DNA from: Xanthobacteraceae bacterium
Lineage (GTDB): Bacteria > Pseudomonadota > Alphaproteobacteria > Rhizobiales > Xanthobacteraceae
Direction: 5' to 3'
Assembly (NCBI GenBank): GCA_004297465.1
Contig: SCUB01000001.1
Coordinates: forward strand, 726,859-790,858
Length of the DNA stretch: 64,000 nt
In this document: positions 26,975-36,232 of the stretch, piece by piece
Position numbering within the stretch: position 1 is the stretch's first letter
How the letters are laid out: every line of letters starts with the position of its first letter
Translations under genes and position numbers: made by a program
Notes under the pieces: generated by a model
Seen by the model: the letters and a program-made list of their open reading frames with translations, nothing else
Database searches by the model: none
What the model was told of the DNA's origin: nothing

Positions 26975-28953
26975 GCCGCCTCGTCCTGCCGCGCCGGCTC
27001 GTCCCGCCAGGGAAATGTCTTGGCCTCCGCGATGCGCACACGCGCGGAGATGGTACCCTTGCGGCCGTCCTCGAAGGTGACTTCCGTGGTCACGTCCTGC
27101 TCGGTCGCACCGCTGTAGAGCGCGTCGATCAGCACGGCGTAGCGGCCGGCGACGAAACCGCGCCGCACCTTCTGGGTGCGCGTCAGCTCGCCGTCGTCGG
27201 CATCGAGTTCCTTGTGCAGGATGAGGAAGCGCCGGATCTGCGCCCCGCCCATGCGCGGCTCCTGCGCCAGCGAGCGGTTCACCTCCGCGACATGGCCGGC
27301 AATGATCTCGTAGACGCGCGGATGGCCGGCCAGCTCCTGATAGGAGCCATAGGAGATGCCGTTGCGCTCGGCCCAGTTACCGACCGCCGACAGGTCGATG
27401 TTGATGAAGCAGGTGGCGTAGTCGCGCCCGTCGCCGAACGCCACCGCCTCCTTGATGTTGGGAAAGAACTTGAGCTTGTTCTCGATGTATTTCGGCGGAA
27501 ACAGCGCGCCGCCGGTCAGCCGCCCGACATCCTTGGCGCGGTCGATGATCTTGAGATGGCCGGAGACCGGGTCGATGAAACCGGCGTCGCCGGTCTTGAT
27601 GAAGCCGTCGGCGGCCAGCACCTCGTGGGTGCGCTCCTCGTCCTTGAAGTAGCCGGTGAACATGCCGGGCGACTTGAACAGCACCTCGCCGGTTTCGCTG
27701 AAACGCACCTCGACATGGGGCGCCAGCGGCCCCACCGTATCGGCGCGAACATCGCCGTCGACCTGGACCGTGATGTAAAGGAAGGCTTCGGTCTGGCCGT
27801 AGAGCTGTTTCAGGTTGATGCCGAGTGAGCGATAGAACGAAAACAGCTCCGGCCCGATCGCCTCGCCCGCAGTGTAGCCAACGCGGATGCGCGAGAATCC
27901 GAGCACGTTCTTGAGCGGCCCGTACACCAGGAGATTGCCAATCGCATACAAGAGCCGGCCGCCCAGCGGCACCGGCTCGCCGTTCAGAAGTTTCTCGCCG
28001 TACTTGCGCGCAATCCCAATGAAATAATGGAACATGGCGCGCTTGAGGGCGCTGGCGTCCTCCATGCGGATCATCACCCGCGTCAACAGGCTCTCGAACA
28101 CGCGCGGCGGCGCGAAGTAGAAACTGGGACCGATCTCGCGCAGGTCCGACTGCACCGTCTCGGCGCTTTCCGGACATGACATGCAGAAGCCCGACACCAG
28201 CCCCTGCGCATAGTTCATGTAATGGTCACCGACCCAGGCCATCGGCAGATAGGCCAGCACCTCGTCGCGGTCGGTCAGCTTGTCGAGGGCGACGCTGTCG
28301 GTGGCGGCGGCGATGCAGCGCTCGGCCGTCAGCATCACGCCCTTGGAGCGCCCGGTGGTGCCCGAGGTGTAGAGCATCACCGAGGTTTCCGAGCCCTTGC
28401 CCGCCGCGATCTCGGCATCGAGCAGCGCGCGCTGCGCCCGATCGGCGAGGCGCGAGATTCCGCGCGCGATGAAGGCGTCGAGCGGATGCAGGCGGCTGTG
28501 GTCGTAATCCTTGAGCCCGCGCGGTTCGTCGTAGAGGATATGCCGGATCAGCGGCAGCCGCTCGCTTTCGCCCAGCAGCTTGTCGACCTGCTCCTGGTCC
28601 TGCACCACGGCGATGCCGATCTCGGCATGCGCCAGCACATAGGCCATCTCGTCGGCCACCGCGTCGGCATAGACTGGCACTGAAACGGCGCCGAGCATCT
28701 GCGCCGCCATCATCGTCCAGTAGAGCCTGGGGCGGTTGGCGCCGATGATGGCGATGGTATCGCCACGCTTGAGTCCGAGCCCGTGCAGTTCGATGGCCAG
28801 CGCGCGCGCGTTCTCGTTGACCTCTTTCCAGGTCCACGTCTGCCAGATGCCATAATCCTTATGCCGCATCGCCGGACGATCGCCGAGCGTCGCCGCGTTG
28901 CGGGCAAGCAGTCTGGGAAAGGTATCGAACCCCGCGGCGACCGCTGCCGTCAC
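26971..28953 (-). CDS. Long-chain-type AMP-forming acyl-CoA synthetase, head of liv operon 2
   Basis: About 660 residues, the large FadD15-like form. The start is taken as the GTG at 28953, giving VTAAVAAGFDTFPRLLARN with AAGGGGAAA upstream; the frame stays open to a GTG at 29007. The ANL motifs are complete: MLYTSGTTGRSKGVMLTAE (P-loop TSGTTGRSKG), KQLYGQTEAF, and KTGDAGFIDPVSGHLKIIDRAKD. The C-terminus ends in a TRTQKVRRGFV lysine region. It activates a carboxylic acid, perhaps a fatty or aryl-alkanoic acid brought in by the transporter encoded downstream. It shares no close likeness with the ligase of operon 1, so the two operons are parallel in layout but not recent duplicates. Confidence 0.92.
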   Translation of the reverse strand: MTAAVAAGFDTFPRLLARNAATLGDRPAMRHKDYGIWQTWTWKEVNENARALAIELHGLGLKRGDTIAIIGANRPRLYWTMMAAQMLGAVSVPVYADAVADEMAYVLAHAEIGIAVVQDQEQVDKLLGESERLPLIRHILYDEPRGLKDYDHSRLHPLDAFIARGISRLADRAQRALLDAEIAAGKGSETSVMLYTSGTTGRSKGVMLTAERCIAAATDSVALDKLTDRDEVLAYLPMAWVGDHYMNYAQGLVSGFCMSCPESAETVQSDLREIGPSFYFAPPRVFESLLTRVMIRMEDASALKRAMFHYFIGIARKYGEKLLNGEPVPLGGRLLYAIGNLLVYGPLKNVLGFSRIRVGYTAGEAIGPELFSFYRSLGINLKQLYGQTEAFLYITVQVDGDVRADTVGPLAPHVEVRFSETGEVLFKSPGMFTGYFKDEERTHEVLAADGFIKTGDAGFIDPVSGHLKIIDRAKDVGRLTGGALFPPKYIENKLKFFPNIKEAVAFGDGRDYATCFINIDLSAVGNWAERNGISYGSYQELAGHPRVYEIIAGHVAEVNRSLAQEPRMGGAQIRRFLILHKELDADDGELTRTQKVRRGFVAGRYAVLIDALYSGATEQDVTTEVTFEDGRKGTISARVRIAEAKTFPWRDEPARQDEAA

Positions 28954-29408
28954 GCATTTCCCCTTTGCTGTTTCCTCGCGCATCCGTTTTTGTGCGCCGC
29001 CGTTCACGGCGATCGTGGATGCTTGATCGTTACCTTCGCCGCACCACGGCGGCTTTGCAACAGCCGCCGCGACAGACGCAAGGCCTCACGTTTTGCTAAA
29101 TGCAGACCTCGTGCTCCCTCACATCGTTAATGTGGCACCGGCCGCCGGGCGGCCGGCGAACGATGGCGTCGCCAGTTTCGTAGCGCCATGGTCTTGCAGC
29201 AACCGATGTCTCTGCCATGACGCTGCGGCAAGTTGTCCGTGCCGCAACGGATAGCCGCCACACGCATTGTGGCCGTTCGGCCCGTCGCGAATGAATTCAA
29301 CCTAAGTCGTATATATGGATTGAAAGTACAGGTTTTTCCACCCGCCCGGGCTGGACATTGCGCCGCACAATAGACTGGTGAATCGCGCGCGTTAGTTCTG
29401 GCGCATCA
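28954..29408. other. Gene-free leader region upstream of liv operon 2
   Basis: 455 bases with no convincing gene on either strand. It holds a GC-rich hairpin at 29138-29156 (CCGGCCG, five-base loop, CGGCCGG) and an AT-rich patch at about 29300-29325 (CGTATATATGG), which could include the promoter of the operon, although no good -35/-10 pair is seen. Next to the ligase gene it is the natural place for operon control. Confidence 0.5.
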
Positions 29409-30641
29409 TCAGTGACCGCTGAACACGAGCGTCTGGATCGGCAGCACGAGCGCCTGGAGCCGCAGGATCAAGGCATGCACCAGCCCGAGCGCATCCACGG
29501 CGTGGAGCGCCACCCACTTCAGGAACCCGGTTTCCTTGGCGGCAATCGTGTCGTGGTTATTGGAATAGGCGTTGGCGATGCAGCTGCTGCCCGGCGTCAC
29601 ACCGTCCAGACCACCCTGGTAAAGCGGCTCGAGAAACACCAGCAGGGTTCCGGGCCGCGTCACCTGCTGCACGTCAATGAGCTGCTCGCCGCCCCGGAAC
29701 TGGCCCGCGGCTATGTAGTCCTGCACGTTGGTGACCACCATCGGAATGACCATCCAGGGCTTGGAGACGCACGTGACCTCGGCGATCATTCCCACCTTCA
29801 TGATCTGCGCTTCGATCTGCCGGAAGCCGGCGGCCAGCGCCCGCTGCCCGCCGCCCTCGGGGATCAGAATCCCGGCCGGACGCATGAAAGGATTCACGAT
29901 ATCGCCGGCGCGCAGCGCGAACTGTTCCACCCGCCCGCTCACGCCGGCGCGGATGACGGTCTTTTCGCGCTCCACCTCGGCCTGCTTCAGCGCAGCCTCG
30001 GCGCTGGCTTTCTGGGCCGGCAGCAGCACGTCGATGCGCTCCACGGCATTCTGCCGGGAGGCGGACGCCGAAGCGATCGCGCCGAGGCGGCCTTGCAGAA
30101 GCACCTGGAGCCGCTCGATCTCGCGGGCGGGCACATTGCCCGGATTGCGCCGTTGCAGTTCCTGCTTGGTCTCCAGTTCGTCCAGCGTCTGCTGGTGGGC
30201 GCTTCGCGCCTCCTGGACCTGACCATCCGCCTTTGCGAGGTCGGTGCGCGCCAGCGCCATCTGCGCGTCGACCTCGGCGATTCTGCGCCGCGCGGTTTCC
30301 GCCGCGGCGTCCTGCGTGGCGCTGTCGAGCCTGAAGATCGGCGCTCCTTCGCTGATCGGCCCGCTGAGGCCGACATACACTTCGGCGACGCGGCCATTGA
30401 TTTCCGGAACGATCGGGACGGTCCTGAAGAACAGCGTGACGGTGTTGGTGGACGGATGGTTGTAAAAGATCACCGTGATCAGCCCGACCGTGAGGATCAG
30501 GCACGCCGTTATCCCCCACCGCAGTTCGAACCAGACCGAGTAGAAGGTTATCTCCCTGCCGAACCGTTTTCCCTGCACATAGCGGCGGAACAGATAATCG
30601 GGAACGACCGTCAGCAGCGAGCAGACCAGAAGCTCAAGCAT
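29409..30641 (-). CDS. HlyD-family membrane fusion protein, YiaV-like
   Basis: 410 residues from the ATG at 30641. One N-terminal membrane segment (about 40-58, WGITACLILTVGLITVIF) precedes a periplasmic adaptor. The adaptor has a lipoyl/barrel-sandwich part (VPEINGRVAEVYVGLSGPI), a long alpha-helical hairpin rich in Ala, Gln and Glu (about 115-225), and the second half of the barrel (VIRAGVSGRVEQFALRAGD). A further hydrophobic stretch lies near the C-terminus. It resembles E. coli YiaV/YibH. Its start overlaps the stop of the DUF3302 gene by eight bases, the same pairing as yiaW-yiaV. No outer-membrane channel or inner-membrane pump is adjacent, so the exported substrate is unknown. Confidence 0.87.
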   Translation of the reverse strand: MLELLVCSLLTVVPDYLFRRYVQGKRFGREITFYSVWFELRWGITACLILTVGLITVIFYNHPSTNTVTLFFRTVPIVPEINGRVAEVYVGLSGPISEGAPIFRLDSATQDAAAETARRRIAEVDAQMALARTDLAKADGQVQEARSAHQQTLDELETKQELQRRNPGNVPAREIERLQVLLQGRLGAIASASASRQNAVERIDVLLPAQKASAEAALKQAEVEREKTVIRAGVSGRVEQFALRAGDIVNPFMRPAGILIPEGGGQRALAAGFRQIEAQIMKVGMIAEVTCVSKPWMVIPMVVTNVQDYIAAGQFRGGEQLIDVQQVTRPGTLLVFLEPLYQGGLDGVTPGSSCIANAYSNNHDTIAAKETGFLKWVALHAVDALGLVHALILRLQALVLPIQTLVFSGH

Positions 30642-31113
30642 GGCCCGGCTCCTTCTGGCTGGCCGGCGACACGGCGGCCTCGCCTTCATTGCGGCGTCCG
30701 CAGGCCTCATCCGGATGATCGACGCTGGCTCCCGTCTCCGGCGCCAAGGCCGCCGCGCCCGCGCCCGGCAGAATGCCGGCGATTCTCTCGGCCGATTCCG
30801 CGATGCGGTTAAGCGGGGCGCCAAAATCGGGCAGTTCGATCAGCGCCAGCAGGAGGCCCGCGACCCAAAAGATATGCATGTGAGTGAAGAGAGCGATCAG
30901 GCCCAGGACGGCGACGATCTCGAACTGTATCTTGTGAGACTTGTGCGCGATCCGTTCGGGCAACGTATGCAGCCGCAGGAACAGGATACCGAACATCAGG
31001 ACGGCGAATACCAGAACCAGGCTCATGACGACCATGAGCGTGTCTGTTTCGCCGGGAGCGGTAATGAACGACGGCAGATAATGTGAAGCAGCCGGGTGAA
31101 TCGCGCCAGCCAT
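30634..31113 (-). CDS. DUF3302 membrane protein, YiaW-like
   Basis: 159 residues with two or three membrane segments (MVVMSLVLVFAVLMFGILFL and a long hydrophobic stretch around EIVAVLGLIALFTHMHIFW), a short cytosolic loop LPERIAHKSHKIQ between them, and a soluble polar C-terminus of about 50 residues. The core matches DUF3302, the family of E. coli YiaW/YibI, which always seems to travel with a HlyD-type partner, here encoded immediately downstream with overlapping ends. Its function is not known; a structural partner of the fusion protein is a fair guess. Confidence 0.85.
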   Translation of the reverse strand: MAGAIHPAASHYLPSFITAPGETDTLMVVMSLVLVFAVLMFGILFLRLHTLPERIAHKSHKIQFEIVAVLGLIALFTHMHIFWVAGLLLALIELPDFGAPLNRIAESAERIAGILPGAGAAALAPETGASVDHPDEACGRRNEGEAAVSPASQKEPGHA

Positions 31114-31197
31114 ACCGCCGCCCTCCCGTCAGAACTTCCGATGGCAGGCAGGATAGTACGTTCCGCGCCGCGTCGCCACCGTGCCGAAGGTGGCGCG

Positions 31198-31317
31198 CTA
31201 CATCACCGCCACGCGGCAATCGCGCAGCGCAAGCAGATCGTAGCGGCGCGGCTCGTTCTTGAGCACCGAGCCCTCGCCGAACCACCCGCCCGCCGGCATC
31301 CGGCCATGGTCACAGCC
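31198..31317 (-). pseudogene. Remnant of a Crp/Fnr-type cyclic-nucleotide-binding regulator gene
   Basis: On the minus strand a 39-codon frame bounded by stops on both sides (TAA at 31318-31320, TAG at 31198-31200) encodes PAGGWFGEGSVLKNEPRRYD followed by LLALRDCRVAVM. This is the phosphate-binding-cassette part of a cNMP-binding domain in the Crp/Fnr family, where GEGSLLK-EPRRYD-ALRDSRVA is characteristic. The rest of the domain and the helix-turn-helix are missing on both sides. It is best read as a decayed gene fragment. It lies in the only coding gap between the YiaW gene and the EF-P cluster. Confidence 0.65.
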
Positions 31318-31367
31318 TTACCCGATCTGGTGACGGTGCCGAATAAGGCGTGCGGAAAACAACGGTT

Positions 31368-31571
31368 TCAGCGGCTGCGGTCCGGAGTTTCGATGGTGGC
31401 GCAGTTGCGGCGGCCCTGGGCAGCGCAATCCTGGGTCTTGCGGATGTCGGCCATGGTCACGAGCAGCCAGATGCCGGCGCCGACGAGGAGCGCGAAGCCC
31501 ACCAGCAGCACCAGGTTATCGGTGCGGCGCTCCTTGTCGTCGTCGGGCGGATGAGGCTCGGTCATGGTCAT
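31368..31571 (-). CDS. Small single-span membrane protein at the end of the epm operon
   Basis: 67 residues from the ATG at 31571 (a second ATG is at 31565). A charged N-terminus (TEPHPPDDDKERRTDN) precedes one membrane helix (LVLLVGFALLVGAGIWLLVTMA) and a basic tail with two cysteines (DIRKTQDCAAQGRRNCATIE). The start overlaps the stop of the lysine aminomutase gene as ATGA, which supports real translation. I do not recognise a characterised family; the CAAQGRRNCA tail looks conserved-type and could form a disulfide outside the membrane. Confidence 0.72.
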   Translation of the reverse strand: MTMTEPHPPDDDKERRTDNLVLLVGFALLVGAGIWLLVTMADIRKTQDCAAQGRRNCATIETPDRSR

Positions 31572-32656
31572 TCCGGCGGATAGAGATGCACGTCACCACA
31601 ATAATCGGTGACGCGATAGCGGCCCGTCGCGCCATCCCCGTCGGCGGCGAGATAGGCAGGGCCGACCGGCACCTTGCCGTGGCCGCCGGGAATATCGAGC
31701 ACATAATCGGGCTGGCACAGCCCGGAGACGCGGCCGCGCAGCGCCCGCATCAATTCCTGTCCCTCGGCCAGCGAAACCCGCAAATGCGCGGTGCCGGGCG
31801 CCAGATCGCCATGGTGCAGGTAATACGGCTTGATGCGGCAGGCGACGAAGGCGCGCATCAGCGCCGTGAGCGTTTCGGCATCGTCGTTGACGCCGCGCAA
31901 CAGCACCGACTGGCTCACCATTGGAATGCCGGCGTCGATCAGCCGCGCGCAGGCGGCGCGCGCGGCGTCGGTCAGCTCGCGCGGATGGTTGGCATGCAGC
32001 GCCACCCACACCGCGATGCCGGGAGCTTTCAGCGCGCCGACAAGCTCGCGGTCGATGCGCGCGGGATCGACCACCGGCACGCGGGTATGGATGCGCACCA
32101 CCTTGATATGCGGGATGGCGGCAAGGTCGCGCATCACGCCGGCGAGCCGCCGCGCCGACAGGATCAGCGGATCGCCGCCGGTCAGGATCACCTCCCAGAT
32201 ACCGGGATTGGCGCGCAGATAGCCGAGCGCCGCCGCGTACTGTTGCGCCGACAGCGCCTCGGCCTTGCCCGGCCCCACCATCTCGCGGCGGAAGCAGAAC
32301 CGGCAATACACCGCGCAAGTCCCGGTGATCTTGAACAGCGCGCGGTCGGGATAGCGGTGGACGATGCCCTCGACCGGCGTGAACGGATAATCGGCGATGG
32401 GGTCGGCGGTCTCGCCGGGCATGACGACGAGTTCGTCGCCGCGCGGCACGAATTGCAGCGCGATCGCGTCCGATGCGTCGGCCGGATCGATCAGCGCCGC
32501 CATCTCGGGAGTGACCGCCACGGCGTAGCGCGCGGCGACCGCCTCAAGTTCCTCGCTGCGCGACGGTGCCGCAAGCCCCGCCGCGATCAGTTCGTCGGCA
32601 TGGCGCAACGTGCGCGGCAGCGGCACGACGGCGGCGCGGTTGGGCGTTTTGGTCAT
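31568..32656 (-). CDS. epmB: EF-P lysine 2,3-aminomutase (EpmB/KamA-like radical SAM enzyme)
   Basis: 362 residues from the ATG at 32656, which overlaps the epmA stop as ATGA. The radical SAM cluster motif is C114-x3-C118-x2-C121 in [16 protein letters not shown], followed by VILTGGDPL, the GGD motif of the family. The C-terminal part ([30 protein letters not shown]) carries the PLP-binding and substrate residues of lysine 2,3-aminomutases. In the EF-P pathway it turns (S)-alpha-lysine to (R)-beta-lysine, which EpmA attaches to elongation factor P. The position next to epmA and efp supports this over a lysine-catabolic KamA. Confidence 0.93.
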   Translation of the reverse strand: MTKTPNRAAVVPLPRTLRHADELIAAGLAAPSRSEELEAVAARYAVAVTPEMAALIDPADASDAIALQFVPRGDELVVMPGETADPIADYPFTPVEGIVHRYPDRALFKITGTCAVYCRFCFRREMVGPGKAEALSAQQYAAALGYLRANPGIWEVILTGGDPLILSARRLAGVMRDLAAIPHIKVVRIHTRVPVVDPARIDRELVGALKAPGIAVWVALHANHPRELTDAARAACARLIDAGIPMVSQSVLLRGVNDDAETLTALMRAFVACRIKPYYLHHGDLAPGTAHLRVSLAEGQELMRALRGRVSGLCQPDYVLDIPGGHGKVPVGPAYLAADGDGATGRYRVTDYCGDVHLYPPE

Positions 32657-33711
32657 CGACTCTCCTCCGGCGGTTGCCATACCACCTGATCGACACGAAC
32701 GGCACCCGTCGCCAGCATCACCAGCCGGTCGAAGCCGAGCGCGACGCCGCTGGCCTCCGGCATGGCGGCAAGCGCGGCGAGGAAATCCTCGTCGAGCGGG
32801 TAGCGCTCGCCGTAACGGCGCTCCTTCTCGTCCATGGCCGCGGCAAAACGGCGGCGCTGCTCGGCGGCGTCGGACAGTTCGCCGAAGCCGTTGGCAAGCT
32901 CGACGCCGCAGGCATAGACCTCGAACCGCTCGGCGACGCTCGGATCGGTCGGCCTGGCGCGCGCCAGCGCCGCCTCTGGGGCCGGATAGTCATAAAGAAC
33001 GCTGAGCCGCCCCTGCCCCAGCCGCGGCTCGATCCGCTCCACCAGCACCTTGCTGAAGATGTCGGACCAGGTGTCGTCGGCGGCAACCCCGATGCCGGCC
33101 GCTCCCGCCGCCGCCGCCAGGGCCGCGCGGTCGCCGGCGGCGCCGTCGAGCGTTGCCAGGAGGTCGATGCCGGCATAAAGCGCGAACGCCTCGGCGAGCG
33201 TCAGGCGCTCGGCCTCGGCCAGCGGGTCGGCGGCCTTGCCACGATAGCCGAACGCGCCGATGCCGGTGGTTGCCGCGGCGAGCCGGATCACGGCCAGCGT
33301 GTCGGCGATCACGTCCTCATAGGGCGCCCCGGCCCGGTACCATTCCAGCATGGTGAATTCGGCCAGATGCAGGGCGCCACGCTCGCGGTCGCGGAACACC
33401 CGGGCGAACTCGAAGATGCGCGGCTCCCCCGCCGCCAGCAGCTTCTTGCAGGCGAATTCCGGCGAGGTACGCAGGTAGCGGGGTTGCCGCCGCCCGTCCG
33501 GGGTCAGGAGCGCGGTGGCGGGGGCGTGCAGGTGGGTTTCGTTGCCGGGCGACACCTGGAGTATGCCGGTTTCGACCTCGACAAAGTCCTGATCGGTGAA
33601 AAACCGGCGCAGCCGGCCGGTGATCAGGCCCCGCGCCAGCAGGAAGGCGCGATGGTCCTGATGCCGGGACGGCTGCCACCAGGGCGAGGGCGGGATCGGT
33701 CCGGTCATCAT
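32653..33711 (-). CDS. epmA: EF-P beta-lysine ligase (GenX/PoxA type)
   Basis: 352 residues, a free-standing class II lysyl-tRNA synthetase catalytic domain without the anticodon-binding part. Motif 2 ([20 protein letters not shown], then [11 protein letters not shown]), the [11 protein letters not shown] stretch and motif 3 ([12 protein letters not shown]) are intact. It adenylates beta-lysine and joins it to the conserved lysine of elongation factor P. The start is one of two adjacent ATGs (33711 or 33708). The gene is divergent from efp, 135 bases apart, and co-directional with epmB with overlapping ends, so the whole modification route is in one place. Confidence 0.95.
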   Translation of the reverse strand: MMTGPIPPSPWWQPSRHQDHRAFLLARGLITGRLRRFFTDQDFVEVETGILQVSPGNETHLHAPATALLTPDGRRQPRYLRTSPEFACKKLLAAGEPRIFEFARVFRDRERGALHLAEFTMLEWYRAGAPYEDVIADTLAVIRLAAATTGIGAFGYRGKAADPLAEAERLTLAEAFALYAGIDLLATLDGAAGDRAALAAAAGAAGIGVAADDTWSDIFSKVLVERIEPRLGQGRLSVLYDYPAPEAALARARPTDPSVAERFEVYACGVELANGFGELSDAAEQRRRFAAAMDEKERRYGERYPLDEDFLAALAAMPEASGVALGFDRLVMLATGAVRVDQVVWQPPEESR

Positions 33712-33846
33712 CCGGCCTGTCCGCAGGACCGCAAAAGGCTGGCGCGAGCGGGCCAAATCAGTATGTTGCCCCCGACTCCGCCTTGCTGGCCGCCGGTCTT
33801 CGACCGGGGACGCCGGCCAAGCCTCCAACCTGTGGGATATTTTTCC

Positions 33847-34413
33847 GTGAAAGTCATCGCCAGCTCGCTCCGCAAGGGCAACATCGTGGACATGGACGGC
33901 AGGCTCTATGTCGTCCTGACCGCCGAGAACATCCATCCCGGCAAGGGCACGCCCGTCAGCCAGATTGAAATGCGCCGGATCAGCGACGGCGTAAAGGTCT
34001 CCGAGCGCTTCAAGACCACCGACCAGGTCGAGCGCGCCTTCGTCGAGGATCGCGATTTCAACTACCTCTACGAGGACAACGACGGCTTCCACTTCATGAA
34101 CACCGAGACCTACGACCAGATCCTGGTGCCCAAGGACATCATCGGCAGCGCCGCGCCGTTCCTGCAGGAGAACATGACGGTCAAGCTGTCCATGCACGAG
34201 GCGACGCCGGTGGCCGCCGAGCTGCCGCAGCGCGCGGTTCTCGAGGTCGTGGAAACCGAGCCGGTGACCAAGGGCCAGACCGCTTCGTCGTCCTACAAGC
34301 CGGCGATCCTTTCCAATGGCGTGCGCACGCTGGTGCCTCCGCACATCGTCGTCGGCACCCGTATCGTGGTGATGACAGCAGACGCCTCCTACGTGGAACG
34401 CGCCAAGGATTGA
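33847..34413 (+). CDS. efp: Translation elongation factor P
   Basis: 188 residues, the normal length, starting at a GTG ([18 protein letters not shown]). The three beta-barrel domains are present: KOW-like domain I with the modification loop HPGKGTP (Lys33, matching Lys34 of E. coli), the OB domain with [14 protein letters not shown], and the C-terminal [16 protein letters not shown] signature. It binds ribosomes stalled at consecutive prolines and restores peptide-bond formation once its lysine carries beta-lysine. It is divergent from epmA. The GTG start is unusual among the larger genes here and may moderate expression. Confidence 0.97.
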   Translation: MKVIASSLRKGNIVDMDGRLYVVLTAENIHPGKGTPVSQIEMRRISDGVKVSERFKTTDQVERAFVEDRDFNYLYEDNDGFHFMNTETYDQILVPKDIIGSAAPFLQENMTVKLSMHEATPVAAELPQRAVLEVVETEPVTKGQTASSSYKPAILSNGVRTLVPPHIVVGTRIVVMTADASYVERAKD

Positions 34414-34498
34414 CAGGAATAGCGCCCGCGTGACCGGAGCCGGCGGCAGCACGATGCGTAGCGGTACGGCTCCGGCGCGCCGCGCCGTTTTGACCGCC

Positions 34499-36190
34499 AT
34501 GAGCCGCCGCGCCGCCATCATCGCGCTTGCCTGCATCCCGATGCTGGCGGTCTCGTTCGCTTCGGCGCAACCGCGCGACCCCGCCGAAGCCTCGGCGGCG
34601 GCGGAATTCGTCACGCCCGGCATCAGCTATGCCCGCGTCGACTGGCGCGCCGCGCTCGACCAGCTCGCCTCCGAGGTCAACGCGCGCAGCGATGCCTCGG
34701 GCTTTCTCAACTTCACCCTCGGCCGCCGCCCGCAACGCTTCGACCAGCGCCGCGCGCCGGCGCTGGTGCAGCTCAACGCGCTGATGGCGCCGCTGTTTCC
34801 CGCCATCGGGCTCTCGCCGGTGCCGGTGCTGCTCCCCTTCGACGTGGCGGCATGGATCGCCGACCGCGCCGCCGGGGCGATCGATCCCTCGCCCGCGCGC
34901 TATCAGGTCAATTTCCGCGCCGTCGATGTCTTCCAGGCCGGGGCAGCGGGCTACGACGCGGTGTTCAGCATGGAGCCGAACGCCACCGCCGACCTGCCGG
35001 CACGGATCTTCACGCCGCCGGTGGAAGTCCACCTCACCGGCTCGCTCCTGACCTACGACATCGCCGATCCGATCGCCGGCCGGGGCGAGCCGGTCAAGGC
35101 GCTGGCCGCGCAATATCCCGACCTGCGCCGGCTGATCCGCGAAGGCTTCGTGCGCTACGCCTTCACCCGGTTCGGCGTCTCCTATGTGGTGTCGATCAAT
35201 TGCCTCGACAGCACGCCGCGCCGCAAGCGCCTGGCCTGCCGCGAGGCCTATCCGGTGGCCGAACGGTTCCTCAAGGCGCTGCGCGTGGCCGGCGGCACCC
35301 CGGCCGCGCCGCGCGCCAACATCGCGTCCACCGTCGCTCCACGGCCGCAGACAGCCGCGGCGAACTTCATCTTCCACACTCCCGGCGACATCATTCCCGG
35401 CAGCGGCTATCGCGGCAAAGGCGGCCATGCCGATCGCATGGTGTATTCCCAGATCCGCTTTCCGGTCGGACAGGCGCCGGTCTACATCAACTCGCAGCTC
35501 TACCGCGCCAGGCTCAATTGCGTCGCGGCCGCGGCCGGCAGCGGCGGCGACGGCACGCCCGGCGCATGCCGCGAAGCCGGCGTCACCCGCAACACGACCG
35601 AATCCACCGCCGATAACTATGCCTATCCGTGGCGGGACAATTTCTGCGAGCGGCGCGACTTCGAGGTCGGCTTCTGCCCCGGCGGCTGGGGCCATCAGGG
35701 CCAGGACCTGCGGCCGGTGAGTTGCACGGTCAGGAACGGCGGGTCCGGCGGCTGCCAGCCGCTGCTGTATCCGGTCGTCGCCGCGCGCCATGGCGCCATC
35801 ATCCGCGCGCCGAAACAGCATGGCGCGTACCTCGTCGTCAACGAGCGCAACGAGCACGTGCGCTTCCGCTACGTGCACATGGATCCGGAGCGCATGGACG
35901 AAGACGGCGTGCTCAACGGACGGCGCGTCGCCGAGGGCGAGGAGATCGGCAAGGTCGCCAACTATCAGGACCGCGCCGGCGGCACCACCACGCACCTGCA
36001 TTTCGACATCCAGGTGTTCACCCGCGACGGCTGGATCTGGGTCAACCCCTACGCCACCCTGATCGCCTCGTATGAACAGCTGCTGGGTGGACGCGGCCGC
36101 GAACTGCCGCCCGCCGCGGCGCCGGCGCCGCAGCCGGAAACGGCGACGCCGGTCCCGCCCGAGCATGCGCAGGAAGGCGCCGGGCAATAG
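34499..36190 (+). CDS. Secreted M23-family peptidase with a large N-terminal domain
   Basis: 563 residues from the ATG at 34499, which places a good signal peptide (RRAAIIALACIPMLAVSFASA) at the start; an ATG at 34454 and a GTG at 34430 are open alternatives. Residues about 25-370 form a domain that I cannot assign, with several cysteines (NCLDSTPRRKRLACREAY). The C-terminal part has LytM/M23 zinc ligands: HQGQD (an HxxxD pattern), then RYVHMDPERM and HLHFDIQ. M23 enzymes cut peptide crosslinks of peptidoglycan. A Pro/Ala tail ends the protein. It directly precedes a lytic transglycosylase gene, 42 bases away, so both probably act on the cell wall. Confidence 0.85.
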   Translation: MSRRAAIIALACIPMLAVSFASAQPRDPAEASAAAEFVTPGISYARVDWRAALDQLASEVNARSDASGFLNFTLGRRPQRFDQRRAPALVQLNALMAPLFPAIGLSPVPVLLPFDVAAWIADRAAGAIDPSPARYQVNFRAVDVFQAGAAGYDAVFSMEPNATADLPARIFTPPVEVHLTGSLLTYDIADPIAGRGEPVKALAAQYPDLRRLIREGFVRYAFTRFGVSYVVSINCLDSTPRRKRLACREAYPVAERFLKALRVAGGTPAAPRANIASTVAPRPQTAAANFIFHTPGDIIPGSGYRGKGGHADRMVYSQIRFPVGQAPVYINSQLYRARLNCVAAAAGSGGDGTPGACREAGVTRNTTESTADNYAYPWRDNFCERRDFEVGFCPGGWGHQGQDLRPVSCTVRNGGSGGCQPLLYPVVAARHGAIIRAPKQHGAYLVVNERNEHVRFRYVHMDPERMDEDGVLNGRRVAEGEEIGKVANYQDRAGGTTTHLHFDIQVFTRDGWIWVNPYATLIASYEQLLGGRGRELPPAAAPAPQPETATPVPPEHAQEGAGQ

Positions 36191-36232
36191 CCCGCCTCAC
36201 GCCGGTCGTGGGGATTTGCTAGGCTGGCGATC

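Noticed and set aside
29412..30812. A 466-codon open frame on the plus strand opposite the HlyD-like gene
   Set aside because: His/Arg/Gln-rich antisense frame; the minus strand shows a membrane segment, coiled hairpin and barrel halves of a fusion protein.
34181..36187. A 668-codon open frame on the minus strand opposite efp and the M23 gene
   Set aside because: It crosses two unrelated real genes and shows only the antisense composition of GC-rich coding DNA.
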